Assembly: GCA_944548615.1 (NCBI GenBank)
Contig: OX155961.1
Location: 22,090,773 to 22,154,772, forward strand
Source of the DNA: Micropterix aruncella
Lineage: Eukaryota; Arthropoda; Insecta; Lepidoptera; Micropterigidae
DNA length: 64,000 nt
Direction of reading: 5' to 3'
Both the position numbers and the translations under genes were made by a program. How positions within the stretch are numbered: position 1 is the first letter of the stretch; each line of letters opens with the position of its first letter. Shown piece by piece: positions 21,139 to 32,150 of the stretch. The notes beneath the pieces were generated by a model. The model did no database searches and was not told where the DNA came from. It saw nothing but the letters and a program-made list of their open reading frames with translations.

Positions 21139-22143
21139 GATTTTGGATTACCCAAATGACCCAAAGGAGACATATTTGGATGTTTGTATTGCTGGCATGT
21201 TTCGCACTGAGAAACGTATTTAACAACGTCTCCGTGTAAGTTCGGCCAAAAATAACGCAGACAAAGACGACGATGGGTTTTAAATACCCCGAAATGAATT
21301 GCCAGATCAGAAGCATGGTTTTCCTGTATCAGCTTCTCTCTCATGGGCAACGGAACCACTAACTTCCAGTCATAAGAACTGGTCAATTGGTACTTGCTCC
21401 GAGAGTAGCGATACAACTCACTACCTTTGATCTGATAATTGGGGTAAGCGGCAGGATTGCCGGATACTGCATTAAACAAATCATTGTACCAGGGATCGGC
21501 GACAACAGAGACAGACGAAACCGGGAGCAAGCGCGAGAGCGCATCAGGGACGACATTTTCGACACCTTTCTTGTGGACGATCTCAAAGTCAAAAGCGGAC
21601 AGCCGGATACCCCATCTGGCCAGGCGGCCAGTTGGATTTTTAAGGCTTAAAAACCAACGCAAACTGGCATGATCCGTGAAAATTTTGACTCTGGGACCGC
21701 CCTCCAAGTAGCCGCGAAAATGTTCGATAGCATGAATCACGCTTAGGGCTTCCCGTTCGGTAGCAGAATATCGCGTTTCAGCGGGTAGGAGAGTCCTACT
21801 CGTGAAAGCGATCGGATGTTCGACGCCATCCACTGTCTGGGTCAATACGCCACCTACACCATACAACGACGCGTCGCAATGTAAGGCGAATGGCTTGGAA
21901 AAGTCCGGACACGCTAAAATCGGACTGGAAACCAGAGCCGATTTCAACTTCCGGAACGCTTCTTCCGCCTCGGGTGTCCACGCAAATGCAGGGGCACCTT
22001 TACGGGTACTTGTTAAACGAGACAACGGCGCAGCAATACAAGAAAAATTCCGGATGAACCGGCGGTACCAACCAGCTAAACCAAGGAAACTCTTTACCAT
22101 TTTAGGAGAATTTGGAGTAGGAAAATCAAGAATACTTTTTACC
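21012..22143 (-). pseudogene. Gypsy RNase H and integrase N-terminal part
   Basis: The open frame runs from about 22140, with an internal Met at 22100. RT connection VKSFLGLAGWYRRFI comes first, then RNase H with D76 (FALHCDAS), E117 (YSATEREAL) and D143 (KIFTDHAS), numbered from the Met. An HHCC zinc-binding domain (H..H..CETC) follows, then the first integrase aspartate in VSVDLLGPY. The frame stops at 21012 after CLLFP because of a single-base shift; the rest is in the next entry to the left. It is detached from the reverse transcriptase by the retroposon at 22146-22372. Confidence 0.92.
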
Positions 22144-22145
22144 TT

Positions 22146-22340
22146 TTAAAATTTATAAGAATGAATGAGCGATCGGAATGAATGAGAAAAAAAAAAAAAA
22201 AAAAAAAAGAAAGAAAGTGAAGTCACTATGATTAAAGTGAAGTCTTAAATACTATCACCCCAGAACAGATATACAATCTAGTGGGGGGATAAAATCCACA
22301 CAAATGCAATCTTATCTGCTTCGCAAAAATCAATTGTATT

Positions 22341-22372
<32 letters not shown>
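22146..22372 (+). mobile_element. Poly(A)-tailed retroposon inside pol
   Basis: A 227-bp insertion between copies of ACCTT (22141-22145 and 22373-22377). It ends in about 30 A residues, and a second A tract of about 23 lies at 22187. The middle block contains GTGAAGTCACTATG and TAGTGGGGGGATAAAATCC. A target duplication plus poly(A) tail indicates LINE-mediated retroposition of a short RNA or LINE 3' end on the plus strand, opposite to gypsy. I do not recognise the source sequence. It breaks pol between reverse transcriptase and RNase H. Confidence 0.8.
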
Positions 22373-22377
<5 letters not shown>

Positions 22378-23682
22378 CTCGGGATCAGTATGTAACCCAT
22401 GGGAATCAACTACATACCCCAAATACTTCAACTCTTTCCGGAAAAATTGACACTTTTTGAAATTAATGGTGAGATTAGCATACACCAGACGATCTAGCAC
22501 TCTGTTCAACAGGGAAATATGTTCTTCGAACGTGGCCGAGACAATTACGATATCATCTAAATAGCAAAACACCTTGTTATCGAAGGACGGGTCAAACAAT
22601 TGGTCGGCGAGCCTTTGCATGCAAGCCGGCGAGTTGCGCATACCAAATGGACAGACTTGCATGGCAAAGAATCCCCGTCCAGGAACGGTAAAACTGCACT
22701 TTTCTCGAGAAGCAGGATCTAAAGGAATTTGCCAAAAAGCGGCCGATAAGTCAATCGACGAGAGAAAATTCGCATCTCGCAAACTATCCAGGATAGTAGT
22801 AATCCGCGGCAAAGGGTACGCATCCGGCTTCGTAATAGAATTCAGCTTCCTACTATCGAGACAAAAGCGGAGAGTACCATCCGACTTCGGGACAAAAATA
22901 GTCGGGTTATTCCACCCACCGTTACTAGGGGCGATTACGCCTAAGTCTAGTATTCGGTCTACTTCTTCATTCAACAGCGCCAAGCGAGCGGGAGACAGAG
23001 GGTAGTACCTCTGCTTCACTGGCGGATGATCGCCCGTATCGATAACCTGCGAGACCAAAGTTGTACGACCAAGACCCTTGAGATCAGTAGAAATTTTATT
23101 AAAACTCTCGATCATCTTATTTGCTAGCGACTGTTGGTTCGCCGTCAAGGAAGCGAAAGGATGTAAAGCCCTCACTTCGCCAACAGCGCTCCAACCGACA
23201 TCGCTAGACTCGAACCGCACATGTTTCAAAATTTCAGGAGCTAAGTCAAATTCCCTTACAAAATCCATCCCCAGAATGAGAGAAGTTCCAATATCCGGAG
23301 CTACAACAGCTCGAATCACCTGACAACGATCATTAAATTTAAAGGGCAAAGAAATATAACCAATCGTCCGTACAGTACTAGAATTAGCTGTGCTAAGCGT
23401 CAACGACGCAGCATGATGCAGAGTATAACCGATATCCATTAAATATTTATGGGAACCGGCACCCAAAATTGTCAAACTCGAACCAGTGTCGAGAAGACCA
23501 CACACAGCTATATCCCCCAACGAAACATCCAAAAATGGACGACGGTTATCTTTCTCATTTTTGAACAACAACGAGACCGAGTCAACAAAAGCCCTTATAC
23601 GGTCCCGCTGGGCACGTTTTTTGGAACATCCGAATGAGATTGAGATTGAGAGGGCTTCCTCTCCTTTGAACAATCCGGGCAC
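22378..23682 (-). pseudogene. Gypsy protease and reverse transcriptase
   Basis: Aspartic protease motif LLDTGSSLTIL at residues 63-73 with a later GMDF flap-region segment, then reverse transcriptase: entry YPLSPARLALLNEEVDRIL, motif A SIDLSAAFWQIPL (D311), FGMRNSP, and catalytic YLDD (374-377). The frame is intact up to TDPEK, where it reads into the T-rich complement of the retroposon tail and stops at 22330. The true start is presumably by frameshifting from gag, whose zinc-knuckle frame overlaps to 23595; the Met at 23682 need not be used. All catalytic residues are present. The domain order PR-RT-RH-IN is Ty3/gypsy. Confidence 0.93.
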
Positions 23683-23855
23683 GTAGCCACGGTGAAATTA
23701 AATTTACCACAACGGTAACAATATTTGGAATGGCCGTGATGTGTGCCACCCCGAGCACCACGCGAAGCTCCGGGGCCTCCACGAGTGCCACCGACGTCGG
23801 TCGGGTTGTCTCGAGAGTCACCACCCCTCTTTGAACCACCCCGAGAGTTTACCAC
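23595..23855 (-). pseudogene. Gypsy gag C-terminus: RGG-rich region and zinc knuckle
   Basis: A frame rich in RGG and RGA motifs (nucleic-acid binding) leads to CYRCGKFNFTVATCPDC, a variant knuckle with threonine where the usual histidine would be. It belongs to the nucleocapsid part of Gag. It is in a different frame from the main gag frame, which ends at 23818 within the same RGG-rich stretch, so a one-base change near 23850 has split the gene. Overlap with the protease frame suggests normal gag-pol frameshifting. Confidence 0.8.
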
Positions 23856-25222
23856 CCCGGGATGAGTTATTATATTTTGGAGACTCTACGGCAGAATCCT
23901 GACCATTATTAAATGGTTGAACTACAGAAGCAACGTCATCACCTGAGTAGTCGACAGCGTGCACAGTTTTTGGGGTCGACTTCTCGGACCCACTGAAGGA
24001 ACGTAGATTGGCGTTATATGCGTCAATTGATAACTGGGCGCTTTCCAATCGCTTCCCCAGACTGAGCAGCTCATCTACGGAGCTGATGGCTACCAACGCG
24101 AATTGCTGCTGCAGATACGGCCTTAAATTAGAGCGGATGATTTCCAGTTGTTCGGCCTCTGACACTGGCCGCGACATCTTCTGGAAATAGCTGAGCACAG
24201 TGATGACAAAAATGTGTAGCGGCTCATCCGGCCTCTGAAACCTGGACCGCACCAACTTCAGCAAATCGCGGTCGTAGTCCAGACTTCCGAAACTTTCCCT
24301 CAGCTCCCTTACGAGCTGAGACCAAATATTGATACGCGAGGCACGAGTGCGATACCATACAAGAGCATGACCCGTGAACAGTTCGCAGGCCGATTTTAAC
24401 AATCGCGCATCGGAAATATTACGCGCCAATCTATTCTCCTCCAGCCGCTCCAAAAACTCGACGACACAAGACTTGCCGTCGTATGAAAAACCTAAACACA
24501 GCGGCTTCAAAACACGCTCGAAAGAACTATCCGCACCCCCGTATGCAGGGACCGGAAAACGCTCTGACGAAAGCCGAGGAACGAAAGAAGTAGAAGGCGG
24601 AGGAACCGCATCGAAAAATACCGGTTCCGGACGAGAACGCAGATCTCCAGCACCAGAAGTCGAAGGTACCGGCAACCCTGGCGGCTCAACCACCGGAACG
24701 AACAAACGACCAGAGGAGGGACCAGGCACAACACCTGAAATCTCCGGAACCGCACTCACCGCAGGTGCGTTTGTAGGTCGCAACAAGCAAGGGCTTGGAC
24801 CACGCGCCAATTCCGTACTCTCCTCCAAAACCTTAACTATCTCCTCAATCTCCGCTTTCAACTTCTCCAGTCGATGAACAAGGTCTACTTGTGTGGAAAC
24901 TATTCTTGACACACGATAGAAAAGATGTGTAATTTTGGTGCAAGCTCGCTTATACAATAAGCGAGTTTGGTTTTCTAAAAATTCCTCTAACAATTCCTGT
25001 AAACAAGACAGTCTTATAGAACACTCCTGGTATTCTTGTTCAGGATCTAGCTCAGTGGTTTGTATAGATAGACTGTGGCGGAAAATCATCTAACAAGGCA
25101 ATGAACTGCCGTCGCATCGACTCTACAACATTTGTGGGAACACCTCTAATGCGGAATTCATAATCTAATTCTGCCTTGACTAGATGAGAAGCCGCATAAT
25201 ACACCAAAACGGGAGAAACCAT
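23818..25222 (-). pseudogene. Gypsy gag (matrix/capsid part), frameshifted
   Basis: The probable start is the ATG at 25222, opening a short frame with VKAELDYEFRIRGVP, which I recognise as the N-terminus of related gypsy Gag proteins. After about 45 codons this frame must shift by one to join the 423-codon frame beginning at 25089. The latter holds a predicted coiled region (LEKLKAEIEEIVKVLEE), a proline-rich linker, and a retrotransposon Gag capsid segment with WYRTRASRINIWSQLVRELRE and FQRPDEPLHIFV. It ends at 23818 by a second frameshift before the zinc knuckle. The Gag would package element RNA in the cytoplasm. Confidence 0.88.
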
Positions 25223-26015
25223 TGTCAAAACCTATCCCACAAAGTAAATTTAAAATAAAAATAAAAATCACGAAAAGTTTGGAAAAATAAAATTTCCAAA
25301 AAAAAACTAAAATATAAAAAAATTCAAAACACGGACCCGTTTTTGTCGGTTGTGTCACCTTTACCCAAAATTCCTAACTCCGCCTCTGCTGCCTTCACCC
25401 GGATATCTGAATAAACCTGAAATTATATAATAAAAAAACAAATTAAGAAACCTTCAAACTTTACATCAATAGACTTTGTCAATGCCGCAGACTAATGTCA
25501 TATAAAGCCAATTAAAAGAGAAAACGGCAAATTACATCAAAATCGTTAGAAAAACAAAGTCGGCTTACCAAAAAACCCAACTTAACCAACTAGTCGGCAA
25601 CCAAAAGAGACTTAACACACACTGTGAAACTGACAAATCAAATTGACATTATACAATTAAAACATGACGGCGGATTCATCATCCTTTCGCGGAAACCGCG
25701 AACTACAGCCAATTAAGCGTGAAAACTGACGTCAAAATACTGATAAACAGAACTGTCAAAACATATGATCTAAAACTAGCAACAAATTGCATTCAACTTG
25801 GCAACAAAATTATGTAGTGACTGAAATTAGCAACGCTTTTACACTTTTATGGGATACGTTTTACGGCGAATTTAACTTCTTTCACGGAACGACGTAAAAA
25901 TTACAACCAAAACAAAAATATGAAATGTCACAAAAATATGACAACTTAAAAAAAAACATGTGATTTAGATTCCAAACCACGAAAATCCAGCTCTAAAAAG
26001 CCCAAATTTAGTTCT

Positions 26016-26033
26016 GCCCCACGTTGGGCGCCA
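26016..26033 (-). promoter_or_regulatory. Primer-binding site for tRNA-Lys
   Basis: On the coding strand TGGCGCCCAACGTGGGGC lies 4 bases after the 5' LTR. It equals the 18-base complement of the tRNA-Lys (CUU) 3' end used as a primer by several retroelements. The short spacer is normal. This fixes the direction of the element as minus. Confidence 0.92.
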
Positions 26034-26037
26034 AATT

Positions 26038-27116
26038 TATAACAAAAATTTAGAACAAAAGTGATAACAAAAGAATTTAATTTTTTCTTTTAGCCAACGA
26101 AAAACGAAAAGAATTAATTAGGACGCCACCACGTTTTTATCGAGAAAAACGGGAAACGAAAAAAGAAAAATGAATCTAACACAAAAAATTTAGAAACTCT
26201 TACCTCAGCACGTGGGTGGTACAAAATGTCACTAAATTGGGCCTGTCAGAACTAAACCATCGCGGCATAGAAAATAAAAACACAATCCATTTATCTAGGT
26301 CTTCTTTATTCCTCGGATTCTGGCGAAAAGTCTCGTCCATGGAATTACATCCGGCAGAAAAGAAAATCCGGTTACATCAGTGGTTTATTTTGATAACCAG
26401 GTCGAATGCAGCCGCGGTAAACCTCAGCAAGGGTTAAAACATCTTATAAAATTGGGCAAATAAAGGTGACACAATCTGCAAAAGAGCAGAAAAACCCGTA
26501 ACTATCGCGCCGATCACATGTCAAAGACATCTTTTCCAAATATGTGAAACTTACCGCAAAAACGGTTCACACACCACACTACATATTTGTTAATGAAACA
26601 GAAAAACTCCCACGCACTCTAAAAGCGGCACTCAGCCCGTTTACGGCACTTTCTGACCACCTCGCCTCGACAAAAGCAGATTTCTCCCCATCTTTTCGAA
26701 GCGCACGTAAAACGGAAGCCAAAAAAAAACACGGCCGGATGTCGCAAAAGATGAACCAGAAACTATCGATTATAATTATGGCAACATTTAGCGGAAAATC
26801 GAATTGACAACCGTAATGTACATACGGGTTTGACAGATAACCTCAAATGTCAACAAATTACGGGCCGAAATATTTGTACGGAATTTTAGTATTTTTAATG
26901 CTCCGGGAGGCTCGGAAACCGATATAAAACCAAGAACGGCACCAGAATCATGTTGAAACACGTCCAGAACACGGGAAATGTGATAAAATCCAGCAAAAAC
27001 AAGGAAAATTCAACAAAACATAACAAAATGCCATGAAACATGAAAATAAGCATCTGTATGGATCGGAAACATGTTTTTAATCCCAGTTTCAGGTCGCAAA
27101 TTGGATTTTTGTTACA
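26038..27116 (-). repeat. 5' LTR of the gypsy element
   Basis: 1079 bp, matching 18362-19440 over its whole length. It should hold the element's promoter and polyadenylation signals, though I do not see an unambiguous TATA box at a fixed position. It is followed on the right by the ATCT target duplication and the rest of the Helitron. Confidence 0.95.
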
Positions 27117-27806
27117 ATCTACTCAACCGATTTTGAAAATTCTTTTACCAATAAAAGCCACGGTATTTGTGAGTGTCATAGGCTATATATTAATCCGAAA
27201 AATGGTAAGACTTTTTCGTGGTAGTCGGATTTGCAAAGTAAGTCGGAGAAAAAACGGTCGAACGAAATCGTTTCTAACTAACGCTGCCTTAACGATGAGA
27301 GATATATGATTAAGTTCTAGAGAAAAGTTGTAGAGCTTGATGATGCCTACAAAAAAGTCAGCGACAGCATATGTCTAACTTTTATATTAAAGTCACAAAA
27401 AGTAGTATTTTATATTAAAAAAATAATTTAAATCATTATATTGTCATGTTTATTGGTCATATTATCAACAATTATGAATTCTTATCAAAATAAGTAAATT
27501 TATCGTCTCAAGTGTTAAAAACAAAAGACTTTTCCCTTTTACTGTTCATATTTTCCCTTTTACTGCATAAATAGTTAAAGAGATAATACGCTCACAAATA
27601 AGACACTCACAAGAAGACACTCACAAATAACGATAATATAGTCAAATTGGCATGCAAATACATACATACATATGCAGTAAAAATATAACCCTTCTTTTGG
27701 CAGTCAGGAAATAAATGATAGCACTCAGTACTAACCGAACCAAACTCATAATTTCATCACAGGTAAAAAGTTTTACCGCCCAACGAAGTGGGCACGGGTC
27801 AGCTAG

Positions 27807-28860
27807 TACCTTATATAATCAATGGCTCCACGAAAGAATTTGCGGCTATGCGATTATTTTGCGTAAAATGTAATATTATTTGTTTTAATTAAATCCAAAT
27901 ACTTTAAATAACGATGAATTGTATTGTTTGGGTATTGAGTCAGAATTGAATTGAAATAAGAGCTTAGGTCCGATAGGCGAGTTCTTACGATATTTTAATA
28001 TTTAACTGTCACAATTACAGCGCAGTAAAAAAAATATTTTTAATATAATTATGCTGCATACGCTAGTTTGATTTTTAGTAAATATTATTATCTTCTATCT
28101 GATGGATGGTTTTAGTATGTCATCTTTTAATTCTACGTATCACGAAATTCCTGTGTAATATCACGGAATTAACTGTATCATGCCTGCCACATACTAGGTA
28201 ATTTGAGATAAAATAAAGTTAGTTTAATTTATAATTATAAAAATATTTTTATATGCAAAGTCTGAGCTGTATGATTATGCTGTTCGAAAATCACTCGTTG
28301 CGAACCATTGTAAGTCGGCAATCGCTTGAGATTAATTTCGGTTCGTTCAATATCGAATTATTAACCTGCCTGCAATGTGACTGGCATTTGTTCGGTGATA
28401 AGGTCGGAGTTCGTATAATGCGACGCGATAGCCACCTATACAGTAGAAGACCGACATTCGTTAAAGAATTATTCAAATCAATTGCACCTAATGAGCTTGT
28501 TAATACCTATCGTTCTTAGTTATATACTTTTCATGCAACATATCAGTAACTACTACAAATATTAATAAATATCTATAAATATTTATTATATATCTATAAA
28601 TATCTATAAACATCAATAAATATCTGTATCTATATATCCACTATACACATACCATCGTCTAACTCCTTCTTCCTAATCACTTCCAATTCCCTACCTCTCC
28701 CATCCGTTTTCTATAATAATTTTATATTTAATATGAACTTAGTTTATTTTACAATAATTTTTTAAGTATAATATGCTGGAATCCAAATGTGTATCCAAAT
28801 CTATATGCGGAAATCTGTTACTTTCGTAGGAAACGATTATCGGCGTAATGTTTTTCTTTT
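27807..28860. other. Unassigned stretch with possible LINE 3' end
   Basis: The first 30 bases (TATATAATCAATGGCT) continue the MITE-A flank beyond the Helitron. An open frame at 28253-28519 (88 codons) has no domain I recognise. Its end shares CCTAATGAGCTTGTTANTACCT with the 3' UTR of the LINE at 62.9-63.7 kb, so part of 28250-28800 may be a LINE 3' end. Confidence 0.35.
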
Positions 28861-29470
28861 AAGCGCATAGCTTTTATCGCGGGCCTGGGCCAGCGCGGCG
28901 ACCGAATGAAGAAATTTTTTGACGAAAATTAATGATTTTGATGATGATGAATGATTTTAAACTGATAATTACGTCTAAACGAGTACTGCTTACGTTTCGA
29001 AAAAAATATATGTTAAACAAGAACATTTTCCTAATATTCTTAGCTTTGAATATTTTAGATTTTGTTTATATTACATAGTGTAATTAATTTGTGAAATTAG
29101 GTCTAACCGAACACAAAAACGACTACTACGCAAATACTATCTGGCGTATTATTATGAATCCTGCACTATTTTAAAGATAATTTAATTATCTATCTTTTTA
29201 TCTACGATTTTTTTCGAATAATCCGGTTTTTTTGCTTTATCGAATAAAAAATTAATGCGCGGCGCTCTATCGGAAGACGTTTAAATTATTCCGAATCATT
29301 TGTTAACGCAGCCGCAAATGATTCGGAATAATTTCAACGTTTGCCGATAGAGCGCAGTTATCTGATATAAGAAAAAATAAAATAAGTAAATAATTATAAT
29401 TGCATAAGGTGTTAAAAATGCTATGCAATAGCTTACCGCGGCAGTCCCCGAGTGCCACACGTATTTTTTT
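28861..29470 (+). mobile_element. Hairpin repeat family P, copy P3
   Basis: Full-length P copy. Its left end has lost five bases of the terminal word (AAGCGCATAGC), and there is a small ATGATG duplication near 28940. The internal hairpin is present at 29262-29355. The right end runs into the TIR element at 29474. Confidence 0.85.
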
Positions 29471-29473
29471 TTA

Positions 29474-29872
29474 ACACGCTTTTATTAGGTCGACCTGTAT
29501 GTAACTATGTAATGGAATCTAAGGTAACTAATTTAATCATCTTCCAAGGATCGTAGCGTCTTGAAAATTGGCAGCTGTATGTAGTTCTGATGACAATACA
29601 ATAATATGGTACTGTCGAACTGATCTGATGATGGAGTCGGAAGATATGAACTGGTACTTCATGATGGAACATCGTATCATAGCTGTGTTACTGTTAGAAA
29701 CGTTACTATCGTATCATAACTTGTTAGAAAAGTCTTAGAATGAACTTTGACCATGATTAGGTTTCAAGGTCTGATGATGAAGCCGGAAGATAGGCACTGG
29801 CATTCCAAGATGGAATATCGTATCATAGCCGTGTGTATGTGAATATCGTATCATAGCCCAAAAGCGTGTTTT
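29474..29872. mobile_element. TIR element starting AACACGCTTTT
   Basis: About 400 bp bounded by AACACGCTTTTAT on the left and AAAAGCGTGTTT on the right, an 11-base terminal inverted repeat. The inside holds three or four diverged copies of an ATCGTATCATAGC word and two TCTGATGATGNAG blocks. No coding frame. The superfamily is not determined. Confidence 0.5.
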
Positions 29873-29879
29873 TAGTGTT

Positions 29880-30061
29880 TTTTTTAAAACTATTTATTTA
29901 TTTTCTACATTATGTTTATGCACACGTATGTCAATTGTATGCGCTCTATGTTTCCAGAAATAAAATATATAAAAAAGAGCGGTATCACGTTTGTAGAGTG
30001 TAGTCTGCGGTTTAATTATTTGGTTGAAATATATAAAAAAAATTTTTTTTTTATTTTTTTT
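29880..30061. other. Short AT-rich spacer
   Basis: Long T runs at 29878-29886 and 30038-30060, with no gene signal. Confidence 0.4.
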
Positions 30062-30612
30062 AAGCTATTGCATAGCTTTTATCGCGGGCCTAGCCCAGCG
30101 CGGCGACCGAATGAAGAAATTTCATAACGAAAATTAATGATTTTAAACTGATAATTACGTCTAAACGAGTACTGCTTACGATTCGAAAAAAATATATGTT
30201 AAACAAGAACATTTTCCTAATATTCTTAGCTTTGAATATTTTAGATTTTGTTTATATTACATAGTGTAATTAATTTGTGAAATTAGGTCTAACCAAACAC
30301 AAAAACGACTACTACGCAAATACTATCTGGCGTATTATTATGTAACCTCCACCATTTTGAAGATAACTTAATTATCTATCTTTTTATCTACGTTTTTTTT
30401 CGAATAATTCGTTTTTTTTGCTTTATCGAATAAAAAATTCGTGCGCTGCGCTCTATCGGAAGACGTTTAAATTATTCAACGTTTTCCGATAGAGCGCAGT
30501 TATCTGATATCAGAAAAAAAAAAAAAAATTAATAATGATAATTGCATAAGTTGTTAAAAATGCTATGCAATAGCTTCACCGCGGCAGTCCCCGAGTGCCA
30601 CACGTATATTTT
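30062..30612 (+). mobile_element. Hairpin repeat family P, copy P4 (hairpin deleted)
   Basis: Matches P1 at both ends, but the internal hairpin has lost the loop and inner stem (about 45 bp gone at 30475), leaving only the outer part of each arm. Deletion centred on a fold-back is what replication slippage across a hairpin would produce. Confidence 0.85.
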
Positions 30613-30871
30613 TTTTCTTTTTGACACAAACTTGGAACTCCAGTGGGACTCTGGAAATAAGCTCGCCTTACCGCAGGGGTGCCTAGGAAGGTGGGCTCGG
30701 TTACACTTTGCTTAGCATATTAGAAAGATATTTACGTTTAATGTATGCGCTATGTCACCTGGGCTCGGACACAAGTATATCTAATTTTAGAAGTTAAACG
30801 GTATTTTCTGGATCATAAATCAATAATTCTCTTTGTGGTCTTGCATTGTTAATAAAATAAATAAATATATA
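30613..30871 (+). repeat. LINE 3' end fragment
   Basis: Contains GGAAATAAGCTCGCCTTACC, a block also found in reverse in the LINE 3' UTR at 14.79 kb, and ends TAATAAAATAAATAAATA. Non-coding. Confidence 0.45.
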
Positions 30872-30956
30872 AAAAATACGTGTGGCACTCGGGGACTGCC
30901 GCGGTAAAGCTATTGCATAGCATTTTTAACAACTTATGCAATTATAATTATTTATT
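30872..30956 (-). mobile_element. Hairpin repeat family P, terminal fragment P5a
   Basis: Only the ACGTGTGGCACTCGGGGACT terminal 85 bp of a reverse P copy. It abuts a forward copy directly at 30957. Confidence 0.8.
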
Positions 30957-31532
30957 AAGCTATTGCATAGCTTTTATCGCGGGCCAGCGCGGCGACCGAA
31001 TGAAGAAATTTCTTAACGAAAATTAATGATTTTAAACTGATATTTATGTCTAAACGAGTACTGCTTACGATTCAACAAAAATATATGTTAAACAAGAACA
31101 TTTTACTAATATTCTTAGCTTTGAATATTTTAGATTTTGTTTATATTACATAGTGTAATTAATTTGTGAAATTAGGTCTAACCGAACACAAAAACGACTA
31201 CTACGCAAATACTATCTGGCGTATTATTATGAAACCTGCACCATTTTAAAGATAGTTTAATTATCTATCTTTTTATCTACGATTTTTTTCGAAAATTCCG
31301 TTTTTTTTTTGCTTTATTGAATAAAAAATTCGTGCGCGGCGCTCTATCGGAAGACGTTTAAATTATTCCGTATCATTTGCTACCGCAGCCGCAAATGATT
31401 CGGAATAATTTCAACGTTTTCCGATAGAGCGCAGTTATCTGATATCAGAAAAAATAAAATAAATAAATAATTATAATTGCATAAGTTATTAAAAGTGCTA
31501 TGCAACAGCATTCCCCGAGTGCCACACGTATT
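30957..31532 (+). mobile_element. Hairpin repeat family P, copy P5b
   Basis: Forward P copy with complete hairpin (31337-31431). The right end shows a small deletion removing the second half of the terminal word (GCAACAGCATTCCCCGAG). Confidence 0.85.
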
Positions 31533-32036
31533 TTTTTATTTTAATTTTTTCTGATATCAGATAACTGCGCTCTATCGGAAAACCTTGAAATTATTCCGAA
31601 TCATTTACGGCTGCGAAAGCAAATGATTCGGAATAATTTAAACGTCTTTCGATAGAGCGCCGCGCACGTTTTTTTATTCGATAAAGCAAAAAAAACGGAT
31701 TATTAGAAAAAAATCGTAGATAAAAAGATAGATAATTAAATTATCTTTAAAATGGTGCAGGTTTCATAATAATACGCCAGATAGTATTGGCGTAGTAGTC
31801 GTTTTTGTGTTCGGTTACACCTAATTTCACAAATTAATAACATTATGTAATATAAACAAAATCTAAAATATTCAAAGCTAATAATATTAGGAAAATGTTC
31901 TTGTTTAACGTACCTATATTTTTTTCGAATCGTAAGCAGTACTCGTTTAGTTTAAAATCATTAATTTTCGTTAAGAAATTTCTTCATTCGGTCGCCGCGC
32001 TGGCCTAGGCCCGCGATAAAAGCTATGCAATAGCTT
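31533..32036 (-). mobile_element. Hairpin repeat family P, copy P6
   Basis: Reverse P copy lacking its outer 85 bp (starts in the TCTGATATCAGATAACTGCG region) and joined head-to-head to P5b. Its right junction with LINE sequence is identical to that of P2. Confidence 0.85.
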
Positions 32037-32150
32037 AAAAATGTTATGTTTTGCGCGGTTCTCACATTTTTCGGAAAAGCATTCCAAAGACGGGCTCCAT
32101 GCTAGGTGAAAGATAATGAGCAGAAGTCAGTGCTGGGAAGTCAGTGCTGG
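32037..32150 (-). pseudogene. LINE C-terminal fragment, duplicate of 15.66-15.77 kb
   Basis: Almost identical to 15657-15770, including the WNAFP-type motif on the minus strand and the junction with P. It stops after a local AGTCAGTGCTGGG duplication. Confidence 0.65.

Larger units (their letters stand above)
18362..27116 (-). mobile_element. Ty3/gypsy LTR retrotransposon, degenerate pol
   Basis: An 8755-bp element on the minus strand: 5' LTR (26038-27116), tRNA-Lys primer site, leader, gag, protease-reverse transcriptase, RNase H-integrase, about 820 bp of non-coding 3' sequence, polypurine tract and 3' LTR (18362-19440). The 4-base word ATCT precedes (18358-18361) and follows (27117-27120) it, a target duplication of the size expected for this superfamily. 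No envelope gene is visible. Frameshifts in gag, a poly(A) retroposon in pol and a frameshift in integrase make it non-functional. Confidence 0.93.
18299..27806 (+). mobile_element. Non-autonomous Helitron split by gypsy
   Basis: Starts TC (TCTATACTATAATATTATAA, 18299) after an A and ends CTAG (27803-27806) before a T, the Helitron termini and A|T target. A GCCCA/TGGGC hairpin lies about 10 bases before the CTAG end. After removal of the gypsy element and one copy of its target duplication, about 750 bp remain, too short for a Rep/helicase protein. The junction reads GGATCTACTCAACCGATTTT across the gypsy insertion. It lies in MITE-A copy 1. Confidence 0.8.
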
